Of a stretch of DNA of 64,000 nt, positions 19,173 to 29,716 are shown piece by piece. Below the pieces are notes generated by a model. That model saw only the letters and a list, made by a program, of their open reading frames with translations. It was not told where the DNA came from and searched no databases. The stretch comes from Shewanella livingstonensis (GTDB lineage: Bacteria; Pseudomonadota; Gammaproteobacteria; Enterobacterales; Shewanellaceae), in assembly GCF_003855395.1 (NCBI RefSeq), contig NZ_CP034015.1, forward strand, positions 2,428,001 through 2,492,000. The letters are read 5' to 3'. Position numbers and translations under genes: made by a program. How positions within the stretch are numbered: position 1 is the first letter of the stretch; each line of letters starts with the position of its first letter.

Positions 19173-20534
19173 TTAGCTCAGTAAACCGAACAAAATAGCG
19201 GTCATTGACAGTAAACCAGTAATAACAACGAAAATATTGCTTATACGGCCACGGTAAGCTTTTAGTGCCGGTACCTTGTGTATCGCATACATTGGCATGA
19301 GATATAAAATAGCCGCAATAACGGGACCACCCAGCGCTTCAATCATACCAAGAATACTTGGATTTATAATCGCAACGGCCCAAATAGTAAAAAACATAAA
19401 TCCTAAAATAAATTTATTCAGATTTTTGCTGTTTGCTGACTTGCTGCTATTAGGCAGTTGCTTAGTAATAATACCTTTTAACCCTTCCGTGGCACCCATG
19501 TAGTGACCGAAGAAAGAGGAAATAATAGCGATGAAAGCAATTACAGGAGCAAAATAGCTGATAAAGCCACTCTCATGGACGTTGGCCAGATAAGACAAAA
19601 TAGGTAGGTTATCGGCTTTAGCTTCCATTAATTGCGCTGGTGTTAACGATAATACGCAAGAGAACACGAACAACATTACAAATCCAACCAGCATTATGGC
19701 GGTGTTACGTAAGATAGCATCAGCTTTTTTAGAGGCATTAGCGCCGTGTTCTTTTTTGAGTGAAACAGAAAACTGAGAAATAGCAGGCGAGTGGTTAAAG
19801 GCAAACACTAATACCGGAATGGTTAACCAAACGGTGCCGAGAAAATTAGTTGTTGAAGGCACAACCATTAGCGCATCAAACTTCCAGTCTGGTATAAGGT
19901 ACAAGGACATAAAAGCAAGGATTGCAACCAGCGGATAGACTAACAGTTGTGTCACCGATAGCATGAATTTTTCACCCGCTACCATTACCGACATCATGCA
20001 CAATATAAGCGATCCTGAAAGTATCCAGCGAGGAATTCCACTCATTTTATCAACAATTTGCACCCCTGCCTCGGTAAGTGCAGGTGTACCGTCGAGCAAC
20101 ATTCTCGGTACTTCGGTAAACATGCCTAATTGATTAATAATGAAACTGTCGACAGTATTGGTTATCCCAACGCCATAAATTAACACGATAGGATAAATGG
20201 CTAAAAAATACAGCCAAGTAATCGCTTTACCTGCACCAACACCAAAATGCTCTTCAACTACTTGGGTGATATCACTACCAGGGATGGCGGATGAACACAG
20301 AAATCGGGACAGACCACGGTGTGCAAAGTAGGTCATTGGGCCTATCATGAGTGCCATTAACACTAATGGCCAAAAACCTCCCATTCCGGCATTAATCGGT
20401 AAAAATAAAATTCCGGCGCCAACTGCGGTGCCAAACAAGCTCAACATCCAGGTGGTATCCTGACGTGTCCAGCGTGTAGCTGAAACAACGATTGACTTGG
20501 GAACCTCTTGTACACTTATGGCTTCATTTTGCAT
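19173..20534 (-). CDS. sdaC: HAAAP-family amino-acid permease, probably serine:H+ symporter (SdaC/DlsT-like)
   Basis: A 453-residue inner-membrane carrier with about 11 helices. The signature of the hydroxy/aromatic amino-acid permease family is at the N-terminus: [20 protein letters not shown], then [20 protein letters not shown]. The loop [17 protein letters not shown] is typical of SdaC-type serine/threonine carriers. Serine is the most likely substrate on family grounds, but threonine cannot be excluded. It is monocistronic. Its upstream region is followed by the MITE-like element at 20766. Confidence 0.82.
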   Translation of the reverse strand: MQNEAISVQEVPKSIVVSATRWTRQDTTWMLSLFGTAVGAGILFLPINAGMGGFWPLVLMALMIGPMTYFAHRGLSRFLCSSAIPGSDITQVVEEHFGVGAGKAITWLYFLAIYPIVLIYGVGITNTVDSFIINQLGMFTEVPRMLLDGTPALTEAGVQIVDKMSGIPRWILSGSLILCMMSVMVAGEKFMLSVTQLLVYPLVAILAFMSLYLIPDWKFDALMVVPSTTNFLGTVWLTIPVLVFAFNHSPAISQFSVSLKKEHGANASKKADAILRNTAIMLVGFVMLFVFSCVLSLTPAQLMEAKADNLPILSYLANVHESGFISYFAPVIAFIAIISSFFGHYMGATEGLKGIITKQLPNSSKSANSKNLNKFILGFMFFTIWAVAIINPSILGMIEALGGPVIAAILYLMPMYAIHKVPALKAYRGRISNIFVVITGLLSMTAILFGLLS

Positions 20535-20765
20535 GGCTGATTCACTTTGTTGATATATTCATTTCAGCGTCAGGCTATCTCTTTTTATGAAAAATTAAAC
20601 AGCTATAGAGCCATTATGTTAATAATGATCATGCAATGGGAGCTGTATCTCGATGAACATAAATTAAAAACGACAAGCGGCTTCAATTCATATACAACCA
20701 TGGCCTATAGATTTAACAGTGCGATTACTTTTATCGATACCCGAGAATTAATAGTAATTAGATAT

Positions 20766-21032
20766 TAGGGCCTGTTGATCTTTCAAGGTTATTTTTGCAG
20801 CGAATTGTTGGCCATTTGTACAAGGCAGAGACTTTGAGGTGTAGTTATTCTACATAAAAAGTCGATAACACAGTAAAAATGGCCAACAAACGCTGCCCGA
20901 AGGGTTCGGCTAAAAACGTTTTACTCTTTGTTGAATGCATTTTGCTTAGATGACTAGGCATCAATCCATTCGCCTCGATTAAAACGTTTTTAACTCGAAC
21001 AAAATTCAACCAGCAAAGATCAACAGGCCCTA
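20766..21032. mobile_element. MITE-like element, 267 bp, flanked by TA
   Basis: TAGGGCCTGTTGATCTTT at 20766-20783 is repeated in perfect inverted form at 21015-21032, and the outermost TA on both sides suggests a TA target duplication (Tc1/mariner or IS630 type). Two further perfect inverted pairs lie inside: TGTTGGCCATTT (20806-20817 with 20877-20888) and TAAAAACGTTTTA (20911-20923 with 20980-20992). No transposase is encoded. The rest of the 770-bp gap between sdaC and the aminotransferase gene holds no convincing gene. Confidence 0.85.
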
Positions 21033-21230
21033 GTCATATTGACTCAATTCGGTAAATTACATTGCTTAGATTTGACTGCACTTAACGCTGTTATTTGTAA
21101 AGACAGGTAGGTCTACCTAACCCAAATTGTGGTATTTGGCGATAAGATGGAATAACAAACGGCTATATCGGATAACTGATTATTATGTCATTTTGAGGGT
21201 GTATTTAAGCAGACAATGGGTAGACTTAAC

Positions 21231-21263
21231 ATAAACAAGGCCGCATTAAGCGACCTTGTTTAT
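21231..21263 (-). terminator. Terminator-like hairpin of the aminotransferase gene
   Basis: ATAAACAAGG-CGC arms form a 14-bp stem with a 5-nt loop. The single odd pair is a U-G wobble in the minus-strand RNA but a C-A mismatch in the plus-strand RNA, which indicates function in the minus-strand transcript. There is no strong U tract. Confidence 0.55.
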
Positions 21264-21304
21264 AGCGGAATATGACTTGCTAACCATTATCCAAATTGTA
21301 TCGG

Positions 21305-22495
21305 TTATAACACTGCTGCAATTGATTTCGCTAAATAATCAACATTGGTTTTGCTAATGCCAGCAATACTGATACGGCTTGAGCCGACCATGTACACACT
21401 GTATTGCTGTTTAAGGATTGCCACTTGTTCTGGGTTAACACCTAAAAATGAGAACATCCCTTTTTGACGGGCGATAAAACTAAAGTCACGGTCAACACCA
21501 TTGGCTGTTAATTGATTGACCAACATTGCCCGGTTACCATTAATTCGGTCACGCATCACTTTAAGCTCGTCTAACCATTGTTGCTTGAGGGCTGGGGTGC
21601 CTAAAATAGTCTCAACAATCGCAGCACCGTGTGCTGGCGGCATAGAATAAATGCAGCGCACTACATATAACAATACCGATTGGGCAACATCTACAGTTGC
21701 ACTATCTTTAGCAACAATTGAGCAAGCGCCAATACGTTCGCGGTATAAACCAAAGTTTTTCGAGCAAGAGCTGCATAGAATCATGCTTTCAACTGCTGCA
21801 GCCATCTGACGAACGCCATAAGCATCTTCATCTACGCCGTCACCAAAACCTTGGTAAGCCATATCAATTAATGGTGTAAAACCTTGCTTAGCCGTCACCT
21901 TAACCACTTCATCCCACTGTTCGGTATTTAAATCCATGCCACTTGGGTTATGACAACACGCATGCAATAGCACGACATCATCTTTACCAATGGTATTTAA
22001 GGTTGCCAGCATTTGATCAAATTTGAGGGTTTTGTTGTCGTAGTCATAATACGGATAGGTTTTAACCGTAATGCCAGCCGCTTCAAATAAACCTGTGTGG
22101 TTGGCCCATGTAGGATCGCTTACCCATAAAACAGCATTAGGGTTACAACGCTTAATGAAGTCTGCTGCAACGCGAAGGGCACCAGTGCCACCAGGTGTTG
22201 ATACTGTACGTACTCGATTAGCCAGTAATGCACTGTGGCTAGCACCAAAGGCTAATTCAGCTATTAATTGATTAAATGGCGCAGAACCTGTTGGGCCAAT
22301 ATACACTTTAGTCGTTTCGGTATCTAAACGAATCTTTTCAGCCGCTTTAACACAATCCAAAATGGGCGTATGTCCAACAGGATCTTTATAAACACCCACG
22401 CCTAAATCGACTTTATTAGGATGATTGTCTTCGCGGTATTGCGTTAATAAGCCTAGAATTGGATCGGCAGGCATCGCGGTTAATGAATTGAACAT
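21305..22495 (-). CDS. Aromatic/aspartate aminotransferase, class I
   Basis: A 396-residue PLP enzyme of the AspC/TyrB subgroup, full length. Visible features are VDLGVGVYKDPVGHTPIL, the aspartate-aminotransferase Asn/Pro turn HNPSGMD, the Schiff-base Lys in SCSKNFGLYRERIGA and the substrate-carboxylate Arg near the C-terminus (GSSRISIAG). It transfers amino groups between aspartate or aromatic amino acids and 2-oxoglutarate in the cytoplasm. AspC and TyrB cannot be told apart reliably by eye; annotated Shewanella orthologues are usually called aromatic aminotransferases. It is divergent from aroA, an aromatic-pathway gene. Confidence 0.9.
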   Translation of the reverse strand: MFNSLTAMPADPILGLLTQYREDNHPNKVDLGVGVYKDPVGHTPILDCVKAAEKIRLDTETTKVYIGPTGSAPFNQLIAELAFGASHSALLANRVRTVSTPGGTGALRVAADFIKRCNPNAVLWVSDPTWANHTGLFEAAGITVKTYPYYDYDNKTLKFDQMLATLNTIGKDDVVLLHACCHNPSGMDLNTEQWDEVVKVTAKQGFTPLIDMAYQGFGDGVDEDAYGVRQMAAAVESMILCSSCSKNFGLYRERIGACSIVAKDSATVDVAQSVLLYVVRCIYSMPPAHGAAIVETILGTPALKQQWLDELKVMRDRINGNRAMLVNQLTANGVDRDFSFIARQKGMFSFLGVNPEQVAILKQQYSVYMVGSSRISIAGISKTNVDYLAKSIAAVL

Positions 22496-22967
22496 GAATT
22501 GACCTTCTTATTTAAATTTATAGGCATTAGGGCGAAATAAGCAAACAAGATACATATTATGGTCTTTAGCATAACGTGATTTACATCAATAAAGAACCGA
22601 TAAATCAGCCTTATTAGGTCTTATGCAGCTCATCATCCATCTATTTTGGCAACTAAGTTCGACAGTTATTTATAGGCTGATCTGGTCCGATATGCAGATA
22701 AAAGTCTCACTAAAGTTAAAAAAAATTCAACTTGGACATAAAAGTCACCTAAAACAGTAAATAACGGTTGAATCCTTGGCGACAATCAGTAACGTAAGGG
22801 CTATGAAAAATTATTTAGTCGATTAGCCTGTAAACTGTATAGAAAAATTGCCACTAGGATCAACCTAAGTTCACTAAGGGGATGTAAGACCTATTTCTCC
22901 GGCGAAGCCTTTTACTCATCTGTCAGTCTATAGACGTTCAATGAGTGCAACACTAAGAAGAGTATCA
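22496..22967. other. Divergent intergenic region, aminotransferase / aroA
   Basis: The 472 bp hold both promoters and no gene. I looked for TyrR-type palindromes (TGTAAA-N6-TTTACA) and found only an isolated half-site TGTAAA near 22830. Confidence 0.45.
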
Positions 22968-24248
22968 ATGAAACAACTGCGTCTAGACCACATTACTCGC
23001 ATGAATGGCGAAATTAACATTCCAGGCTCTAAGAGCATTTCTAACCGCGCGCTGTTATTAGCCACTTTAGCGCAGGGGGAAACCACCCTAACTAACTTGC
23101 TCGACTCTGATGACATTCGCTATATGCTGGCATCATTAAAGCAACTTGGTGTGCAATATAAACTATCAAATAATAATACTGTTTGTGAGCTAACGGGTTT
23201 AGGCGGCGCTATTTCTGCCGCTTCAGCGCAATGTTTATTTTTAGGCAATGCCGGCACCGCAATGCGTCCGTTATGCGCGGCATTAACTTTAGGTCATGGT
23301 GAATTTACCTTAACGGGTGAACCTCGTATGGAAGAACGTCCTATAGGTGATTTGGTCGACGCACTACGCCAATTAGGTGCGGATGTCACTTACCTTAAAA
23401 ACGAAGGCTTTCCACCATTGACCATCAAGGCAACGGGTCTAAATGGTGGTGATGTTGAAATTGCAGGTGACTTATCCAGCCAGTTTTTAACGGCATTACT
23501 CATGGTGGCACCGCTGACAAAAGACAGCGTCAACATTACCATTAAAGGCGAACTTGTATCTAAACCGTATATCGATATCACCATCGCGTTGATGTCACAG
23601 TTTGGCGTTAAGGTGATTAACCATGATTATGCGCGGTTTGAAATTCCATCAGGCCAGCAATACGTGTCACCAGGTAAAGTATTAGTTGAAGGCGATGCTT
23701 CATCAGCGTCATACTTTTTAGCGGCTGGTGCGATTCAAGGTGGCGAAGTTAAGGTCACTGGCGTTGGCCGTTTAAGTATTCAAGGCGATGTAAAATTTGC
23801 TGATGCATTAGCCCAAATGGGCGCAGACATAGAGTGGGGCGATGATTACATTATCGCCAAAAAGTCTACCTTAACCGGGATAGACATGGACATGAACCAC
23901 ATTCCAGATGCCGCAATGACTATTGCAACAGCCGCTTTATTTGCTAAAGGTGTCACCTCTATTCGCAATATATATAACTGGCGTATTAAAGAAACTGACC
24001 GCTTAGCCGCCATGGCTACTGAGTTACGAAAAGTAGGTGCAATTGTTGATGAAGGGCATGATTACATTACTATCACGCCGCCTGAGGTATTAAATACCGC
24101 TGCTATTGATACCTATAACGACCATCGTATGGCGATGTGTTTTTCACTGTTAGCTTTTGCCGATAGTGGTATCACTATTAACGATCCTGACTGTACATCG
24201 AAAACATTTCCAGACTATTTTGCGCACTTTGCTCGTTTAGCAAAATAA
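22968..24248 (+). CDS. aroA: 3-phosphoshikimate 1-carboxyvinyltransferase (EPSP synthase)
   Basis: A 426-residue enzyme that joins PEP to shikimate 3-phosphate in chorismate synthesis, and the glyphosate target. The PEP/glyphosate site [13 protein letters not shown] is of the sensitive class I type (Gly and Pro kept). Other motifs are [46 protein letters not shown] and the terminal [10 protein letters not shown]. The frame opens at ATG 22941, but ATG 22968 (MKQLRLDHI) has an AAGAG element upstream and gives the family N-terminus. It is followed by a long perfect hairpin and then cmk. Confidence 0.96.
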   Translation: MKQLRLDHITRMNGEINIPGSKSISNRALLLATLAQGETTLTNLLDSDDIRYMLASLKQLGVQYKLSNNNTVCELTGLGGAISAASAQCLFLGNAGTAMRPLCAALTLGHGEFTLTGEPRMEERPIGDLVDALRQLGADVTYLKNEGFPPLTIKATGLNGGDVEIAGDLSSQFLTALLMVAPLTKDSVNITIKGELVSKPYIDITIALMSQFGVKVINHDYARFEIPSGQQYVSPGKVLVEGDASSASYFLAAGAIQGGEVKVTGVGRLSIQGDVKFADALAQMGADIEWGDDYIIAKKSTLTGIDMDMNHIPDAAMTIATAALFAKGVTSIRNIYNWRIKETDRLAAMATELRKVGAIVDEGHDYITITPPEVLNTAAIDTYNDHRMAMCFSLLAFADSGITINDPDCTSKTFPDYFAHFARLAK

Positions 24249-24263
24249 GTATCATCACCAGAT

Positions 24264-24312
24264 CCAAGATCGCCCTTTTACTTTACCTTGTAATGTAAAA
24301 GGGCGATCTTGG
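24264..24312. repeat. Perfect 18-bp inverted repeat between aroA and cmk
   Basis: CCAAGATCGCCCTTTTAC at 24264-24281 pairs with its exact complement at 24295-24312 across 13 nt. No U tract follows on either strand, so it is a very stable RNA hairpin rather than a classic intrinsic terminator. Confidence 0.85.
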
Positions 24313-24427
24313 TATTAATAACTAAAAATTCATCAGTAATTAACATTTATTTGTTATACAATGCGCGCGCTTATTTTGATGAACCCTTTATCTTTTCAGG
24401 GACGATAGATTATTTTCGGAGGAAATT

Positions 24428-25117
24428 ATGTCAGAACGATCTCCAGTGATCACAGTAGATGGCCCTAGCGGTGCAGGGAAAGGGACAATATGTCAATTGT
24501 TGGCACAGCATTTAGGATGGCATTTATTAGACAGTGGTGCGATTTATCGTGTTTTAGCCTTAGCCGCTATTCATCATGATGTTGAGCTAGAAAACGAAGA
24601 AGCACTGACGTTATTGGCCGCACACTTAGATGTCCAATTTTTAACGGGCACTGAGACTGAGGCAATAAAAGTGATTCTCGAAGGCGAAGACGTTACAACG
24701 GCCATTCGTTCACAAGAATGCTCAAATGCGGCTTCCAAAGTGGCTGCTTTGCCGCGTGTACGTGAGGCATTATTACGTCGCCAACGTGCTTTTTGTGCTG
24801 ATCCAGGGCTCGTTGCAGATGGCCGAGACATGGGGACGGTGGTTTTTGCTCACGCACCAGTAAAAATATTTTTAACCGCGTCTGCTGAAGAACGAGCACA
24901 AAGACGCTATAATCAGTTGCAGGACAAGGGCTTCGATGTTAAAGTCGATCGCCTTTTAGCTGAAATTATTGAACGAGACGACCGCGACATCAATCGCGCC
25001 GCTTCGCCGCTAGTCCCAGCTGATGATGCACTTGTTATTGATACAAGTGGTATAGGTATAGACGATGTATTGAAGCAGGTGCTTGAATACGTTAAACAAA
25101 AAATTACTGTTGCGTAA
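24428..25117 (+). CDS. cmk: Cytidylate kinase
   Basis: A 229-residue kinase phosphorylating CMP/dCMP. The P-loop is [14 protein letters not shown] (residues 10-23), followed by the NMP-binding [33 protein letters not shown] and RAQRRYNQL, then [13 protein letters not shown] of the lid. A GGAGG ribosome-binding site lies 5 nt upstream of the ATG. It precedes rpsA, the conserved cmk-rpsA-ihfB order of gammaproteobacteria. Confidence 0.97.
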   Translation: MSERSPVITVDGPSGAGKGTICQLLAQHLGWHLLDSGAIYRVLALAAIHHDVELENEEALTLLAAHLDVQFLTGTETEAIKVILEGEDVTTAIRSQECSNAASKVAALPRVREALLRRQRAFCADPGLVADGRDMGTVVFAHAPVKIFLTASAEERAQRRYNQLQDKGFDVKVDRLLAEIIERDDRDINRAASPLVPADDALVIDTSGIGIDDVLKQVLEYVKQKITVA

Positions 25118-25230
25118 ACGAATTGTCGTTTATTGTGCAGTAGGTATTTGTGTTAAGGATGACACGAATAATATTACTAGACTCCACATCTAGGATGGAT
25201 GGTGGTTTTAAATATGAAGTAACCTAAAAC

Positions 25231-26898
25231 ATGACTGAATCTTTTGCTGATCTATTTGAACAATCCCTTGAAACTTTAGAGTTCCGTCCAGGTTCTATCG
25301 TCCGTGGTACAGTTGTTGCCATCGAAAACGGTATGGTACTTGTAGACGCGGGTCTTAAGTCTGAAAGCCCAATCAATGCTGACGAATTCAAAAACGCACA
25401 AGGTGTTTTAGAAATTCAAGTTGGTGATGAAGTTGACGTAGCCCTCGACTCTGTTGAAGATGGCTTTGGTGAGACTCAATTGTCTCGCGAAAAAGCTAAG
25501 CGTCATGAAGCTTGGATTGTTCTAGAAAAAGCGTACGAAGATGCTGAAACTGTAATCGGTATCATTAATGGTAAAGTTAAAGGCGGTTTCACTGTTGAAT
25601 TAAACGGTATCCGTGCCTTCTTGCCAGGTTCTCTAGTTGATGTGCGCCCAGTTCGCGACACAGCTCACTTAGAGTACAAAGAATTAGAATTCAAAGTTAT
25701 CAAGCTTGACCAGAAGCGCAACAACGTTGTTGTTTCTCGTCGTGCAGTTATCGAATCTGAAAGCAGTGCTGAACGTGATACTCTTCTTGAGAATCTACAA
25801 GAAGGTCAAGCTGTTAAAGGTATCGTTAAGAACCTTACTGACTACGGTGCATTCGTAGACTTAGGTGGTGTTGACGGTCTTTTACATATCACTGATATGG
25901 CTTGGAAACGTGTTAAGCACCCATCTGAAATCGTTAATGTTGGTGACGAAATCAACGTTAAAGTTCTTAAGTATGACCGTGAGCGTACTCGCGTATCATT
26001 AGGTCTTAAGCAACTTGGCGAAGATCCATGGTTAGAAATCAGCAAGCGCTACCCAGAAAGCACACGTCTTACTGGTCGCGTAACAAACTTAACTGACTAC
26101 GGTTGCTTCGTCGAAATCGAAGAAGGCGTTGAAGGTTTAGTACACGTTTCTGAAATGGATTGGACTAACAAAAACATTCACCCATCTAAAGTTGTTAACT
26201 TAGGTGATGAAGTTGAAGTGTTAGTACTAGACATCGATGAAGAGCGTCGTCGTATTTCTCTAGGCCTTAAGCAGTGTAAAGTTAACCCATGGGATGACTT
26301 CGCAACTCGTTACAACAAAGGCGACAAAGTGTCTGGTAAGATCAAGTCAATCACTGACTTCGGTATCTTTATCGGTCTTGACGGTGGAATCGATGGTCTT
26401 GTTCACTTATCTGACATTTCTTGGAACGGTACTGGCGAAGATGCAGTTTCTGAATACAAGAAAGGCGATGAGATCCACGCTGTAGTGCTTTCAGTAGACC
26501 CAGAGCGTGAGCGCATCAGTTTAGGCGTTAAGCAAACTGAAGACGATCCATTCAACGCATACTTAGCTGACAAGAAGAAAGGCACCGTAGTTCACGGTAC
26601 TGTTTCTGCTGTTGACGCAAAAGGTGTTACAGTTGAATTAGCAGAAACTGTTGAAGGTTACATTCGTGTAGCTGACATCTCTGCTGACCGCATCGAAGAC
26701 GCATCTACTGTATACTCAGTAGGTGATGCAATCGAAGCGAAGTTCATGGGTGTAGATCGTAAGAACCGTTCTATCAGCTTATCTATCAAAGCGAAAGATG
26801 AAGCTGAACAGAAAGAAGCGATTGCTACTTTGAACAAGCAAGACGAAGTTGTAATGAGCAGCGCAATGGCTGAAGCTTTCAAAGCGGCTCGTAAGTAA
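25231..26898 (+). CDS. rpsA: 30S ribosomal protein S1
   Basis: A 555-residue protein with six S1 (OB-fold) repeats. The first two bind the ribosome and the remaining four, of [13 protein letters not shown]...[10 protein letters not shown] type, bind mRNA. S1 unwinds and delivers structured mRNAs to the 30S subunit. The leader between cmk and the ATG lacks a good ribosome-binding site (only GAAG about 13 nt upstream), as in E. coli, where S1 represses its own translation through leader structure. Codon use is strongly biased, as expected for a highly expressed gene. A short hairpin follows. Confidence 0.98.
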   Translation: MTESFADLFEQSLETLEFRPGSIVRGTVVAIENGMVLVDAGLKSESPINADEFKNAQGVLEIQVGDEVDVALDSVEDGFGETQLSREKAKRHEAWIVLEKAYEDAETVIGIINGKVKGGFTVELNGIRAFLPGSLVDVRPVRDTAHLEYKELEFKVIKLDQKRNNVVVSRRAVIESESSAERDTLLENLQEGQAVKGIVKNLTDYGAFVDLGGVDGLLHITDMAWKRVKHPSEIVNVGDEINVKVLKYDRERTRVSLGLKQLGEDPWLEISKRYPESTRLTGRVTNLTDYGCFVEIEEGVEGLVHVSEMDWTNKNIHPSKVVNLGDEVEVLVLDIDEERRRISLGLKQCKVNPWDDFATRYNKGDKVSGKIKSITDFGIFIGLDGGIDGLVHLSDISWNGTGEDAVSEYKKGDEIHAVVLSVDPERERISLGVKQTEDDPFNAYLADKKKGTVVHGTVSAVDAKGVTVELAETVEGYIRVADISADRIEDASTVYSVGDAIEAKFMGVDRKNRSISLSIKAKDEAEQKEAIATLNKQDEVVMSSAMAEAFKAARK

Positions 26899-26916
26899 TC
26901 GAAAATCGTCTGTTGT

Positions 26917-26935
26917 ATGGGGAGCTTCTCCCCAT
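26917..26935 (+). terminator. Short hairpin between rpsA and ihfB
   Basis: ATGGGGAG pairs with CTCCCCAT across a 3-nt loop, 19 bp after the rpsA stop. There is no U tract, so it may be a partial terminator or a 3'-end stabiliser. Confidence 0.55.
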
Positions 26936-26975
26936 TAGGCGACTGTGTTTGGCTTGATAATATGGGATAGCTAAG

Positions 26976-27263
26976 ATGACAAAATCTGAACTTATCGAAA
27001 AACTTGCCACTAGGCAGTCGCAGCTGTCGGCGAAAGAAGTGGAAAGTGCAATCAAAGAAATGTTGGAGCAAATGGCAACAACATTAGAAAGCGGTGATCG
27101 TATAGAAATCCGTGGATTTGGTAGTTTTTCACTTCACTATCGTGCACCACGTATGGGTCGTAATCCAAAAACAGGAACCTCTGTTGACTTGGAAGGCAAA
27201 TATGTACCGCACTTTAAGCCGGGAAAAGAACTGCGTGAACGTGTCGATGCTGTTAATCCTTGA
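26976..27263 (+). CDS. ihfB: Integration host factor subunit beta
   Basis: A 95-residue HU/IHF-fold protein. With IhfA it binds and sharply bends specific DNA sites, acting in transcription, recombination and replication. The arm motif [20 protein letters not shown] with the following RNPKTG and the tip Pro are conserved, and the N-terminal [11 protein letters not shown] is typical of IhfB. Its position behind rpsA is the standard one. Confidence 0.97.
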   Translation: MTKSELIEKLATRQSQLSAKEVESAIKEMLEQMATTLESGDRIEIRGFGSFSLHYRAPRMGRNPKTGTSVDLEGKYVPHFKPGKELRERVDAVNP

Positions 27264-27276
27264 TTAACGCTTGAAT

Positions 27277-27303
27277 AAAAAGCCTCCAATTGGAGGCTTT
27301 TTT
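27277..27303 (+). terminator. ihfB intrinsic terminator
   Basis: AAGCCTCC-AATT-GGAGGCTT followed by TTTT, a strong intrinsic terminator. Confidence 0.92.
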
Positions 27304-27385
27304 GTATCTAATGGCAGTCAATGCTGGTCAGCCCAGTAAATTTCTTGGATAATCATTATATTGATGCACCTTCATGGAGAATAGC

Positions 27386-27682
27386 GTGAGATCATTTATT
27401 GTTGTAGTACTGGTTGGATTGTTGTTTGTTTTAGCGTTACTGTTTGGTGCTAAAAATGAGCAAGTTGTTACCTTAAGTTACTTTATTGCAGAAGGGCAAT
27501 ACCGATTACCTATGGTACTCGCGGTGGTTTTTTTCAGCGGATTTGTTATCAGCTGGATATTTGCAAGTTACCACATCGTCAAATTAAAGCTGGCGTTACG
27601 TAAAAGTAACAAAGCGCTTAAAAAATTCACTGCTGCAGATGCAATCAGTGTTGTTGTAACGCCTAAGGATCAAGCCGTCTAG
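27386..27682 (+). CDS. lapA: LPS assembly protein A (YciS)
   Basis: A 98-residue inner-membrane protein with two transmembrane helices (about residues 2-20 and 42-64) and a short cytoplasmic tail, matching E. coli LapA. LapA works with LapB in controlling lipopolysaccharide synthesis and assembly. GTG 27386 is preferred as start because GGAGA lies 5 nt upstream and the protein then begins at the membrane helix as in E. coli; ATG 27374 would add four residues. It is followed one base later by lapB. Confidence 0.88.
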   Translation: MRSFIVVVLVGLLFVLALLFGAKNEQVVTLSYFIAEGQYRLPMVLAVVFFSGFVISWIFASYHIVKLKLALRKSNKALKKFTAADAISVVVTPKDQAV

Positions 27683-27683
27683 T

Positions 27684-28844
27684 ATGCTAGAAATCTTGTT
27701 CTTGTTATTGCCTATCGCTGCCGGTTATGGATGGTACATGGGACGACGCAGTATTCGTCATAGCGATAGTCAACATAGTAAAAAACTAAGTCGAGATTAC
27801 TTTACTGGGCTTAACTTTTTACTGTCAAACGAGTCTGACAAAGCGGTTGATTTATTCATCAGCATGTTGGATGTCGATGATGAAACCATCGACACTCATT
27901 TATCGTTGGGGTCGTTATTTCGTAAGCGTGGTGAAGTGGATCGTTCAATACGTATTCATCAAAACTTGATTGCGCGACCTAGCTTAACTAATGAGCAGCG
28001 TGACATTGCCATGATGGAGTTAGGTAAAGATTATATGGCCGCTGGGTTTTATGACCGCGCAGAAGAAATCTTTATTAACCTAGTCAGTCAAGATGACCAC
28101 AGTGAAGATGCTGAAACACAACTTCTGCTCATTTATCAAGTGACTAAAGAATGGCAAAATGCCATTGATATCACTAAACGTCTACCGCGTAAACGCCAGC
28201 AAGTGCTTAAGTGCACCACGGCACATTTTTATTGTCAGTTAGCAGATGAAGCCAATGACGAGCTCGATAAAATTAAAAAGCTGCAACAAGCCATTAAGCA
28301 AGATTCACAATGTGGTCGAGCCTGGTTAACCTTAGCAAAAATTTATCTTGATTCCGGCCAATTTGAGCTATGCAAGCAGGCGATACAAGAGCTAAAAGTA
28401 GCCGATATCAACTTATTTTCCGATGCAGTATCAATAGCAAAACAAGTTTATCGTGACACTCAAGATCCTAACGGTTTTCATGAACTGCTTGCCAAGGCTA
28501 TTGCTGATGGCGCGGGTGCAAGTGTCGTTGTAGCGTTAGCCGAACATCAAATAAGTCTTGGCCAAAATCAAAGTGCTGAAACTATGATGCTGGATAACCT
28601 ATATAATCATCCGACCATGAAAGGTTTTCAGCACTTAATGAAACTACACATTAAGCAAGCTGAAGAAGGGCAAGCAAAACAAAGTTTATCAATGCTAGAA
28701 CAACTCGTTGAACAACAAATTAAATTTCGCCCAAGTTATCGCTGTACTGCCTGTGGTTTTCCCTCTCATGGTTTATATTGGCATTGTCCATCATGTAAAC
28801 AATGGGGCAGTATTAAGCGAATCAAAGGGCTCGATGGTGAATAA
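27684..28844 (+). CDS. lapB: LPS assembly protein B (YciM)
   Basis: A 386-residue protein with an N-terminal membrane anchor (residues 1-18), a run of TPR units and a C-terminal rubredoxin-like metal knuckle CTACGF...CPSCKQWG (two CxxC pairs). In E. coli LapB is the adaptor that presents LpxC to the FtsH protease and so sets LPS output; the metal site contacts the TPRs and is essential. Length and layout match exactly. Translation is probably coupled to lapA. Confidence 0.95.
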   Translation: MLEILFLLLPIAAGYGWYMGRRSIRHSDSQHSKKLSRDYFTGLNFLLSNESDKAVDLFISMLDVDDETIDTHLSLGSLFRKRGEVDRSIRIHQNLIARPSLTNEQRDIAMMELGKDYMAAGFYDRAEEIFINLVSQDDHSEDAETQLLLIYQVTKEWQNAIDITKRLPRKRQQVLKCTTAHFYCQLADEANDELDKIKKLQQAIKQDSQCGRAWLTLAKIYLDSGQFELCKQAIQELKVADINLFSDAVSIAKQVYRDTQDPNGFHELLAKAIADGAGASVVVALAEHQISLGQNQSAETMMLDNLYNHPTMKGFQHLMKLHIKQAEEGQAKQSLSMLEQLVEQQIKFRPSYRCTACGFPSHGLYWHCPSCKQWGSIKRIKGLDGE

Positions 28845-28911
28845 TGTCACCGTCGCAATATAGACATCCTATAATCAATGCATTAACACAAGCTATGCCG
28901 CTGGAGTTCCA

Positions 28912-29610
28912 ATGACTAAGAAATCAATTGTAGTCGCGCTCGACTATGACAATAAAAATGACGCATTGACCTTTATTGATAAACTTGACCCAGATATGTG
29001 TCGTTTAAAAATTGGTAAAGAGATGTTTACTTTATTTGGGCCTGATCTGGTTAACGATATCCACAGCCGTAACTTTGATTTGTTTCTTGATTTGAAGTTT
29101 CATGATATTCCCAACACGGTAGCAAAAGCCGTAGCTGCTGCAGCTGATTTAGGTGTGTGGATGACCAACGTTCACGCAAGTGGAGGGCTTGCTATGATGC
29201 AAGCTGCTAAAAATGCTTTGGTACCTTTTGGCCAAGATGCGCCTTTACTCATAGCGGTTACGGTATTGACCTCAATGTCAGATGAAGATTTAGTCTTACT
29301 GGGGATCAATGTCCCCGCATTTGAGCATGTATTGCGCCTTGCTAAATTAACCCACCAAGCAGGTCTTGATGGGGTTGTTTGTTCAGCGCAAGAAGCTAAA
29401 TTACTTAAATCATCCTTTGGACAAGACTTTATTTTAGTGACGCCGGGTATTCGTCCAGCAGGCACAGATGCTGGCGACCAACATCGTGTAATGACACCAC
29501 CACAGGCGGTAGCCGCAGGCTCGGACTATTTAGTCATTGGCCGACCAATTACTCAAGCTGCAGATCCTTTAGCAGCGCTTAAGACTATTTATCAATCACT
29601 GCATGTATGA
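28912..29610 (+). CDS. pyrF: Orotidine 5'-phosphate decarboxylase
   Basis: A 232-residue TIM-barrel enzyme, the last step of UMP synthesis. The catalytic Asp-Lys network is in [15 protein letters not shown] (Lys and Asp near residues 62-67). The phosphate-binding TPGIRP and YLVIGRPIT are in the C-terminal half. Length and position after lapB match E. coli. Confidence 0.97.
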   Translation: MTKKSIVVALDYDNKNDALTFIDKLDPDMCRLKIGKEMFTLFGPDLVNDIHSRNFDLFLDLKFHDIPNTVAKAVAAAADLGVWMTNVHASGGLAMMQAAKNALVPFGQDAPLLIAVTVLTSMSDEDLVLLGINVPAFEHVLRLAKLTHQAGLDGVVCSAQEAKLLKSSFGQDFILVTPGIRPAGTDAGDQHRVMTPPQAVAAGSDYLVIGRPITQAADPLAALKTIYQSLHV

Positions 29611-29716
29611 TGAGGCTTGCTATAAAAACATCATTGGATGAGCAATTTCTTTACCAATGATGCCAGCAAAGTACACTTATCTGCATCAAGCAATCACACA
29701 GAAATAAGGGATGACT

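Noticed and set aside
20547..20768. 73-codon plus-strand frame ending in the MITE-like tip
   Set aside because: Its start overlaps the sdaC upstream region, it has no ribosome-binding site and the stop codon is supplied by the element's terminal repeat. It could be a truncated remnant, but nothing supports a gene.
22496..22967. TyrR operator between the aminotransferase and aroA genes
   Set aside because: Only a single TGTAAA half-site was found, without its partner.
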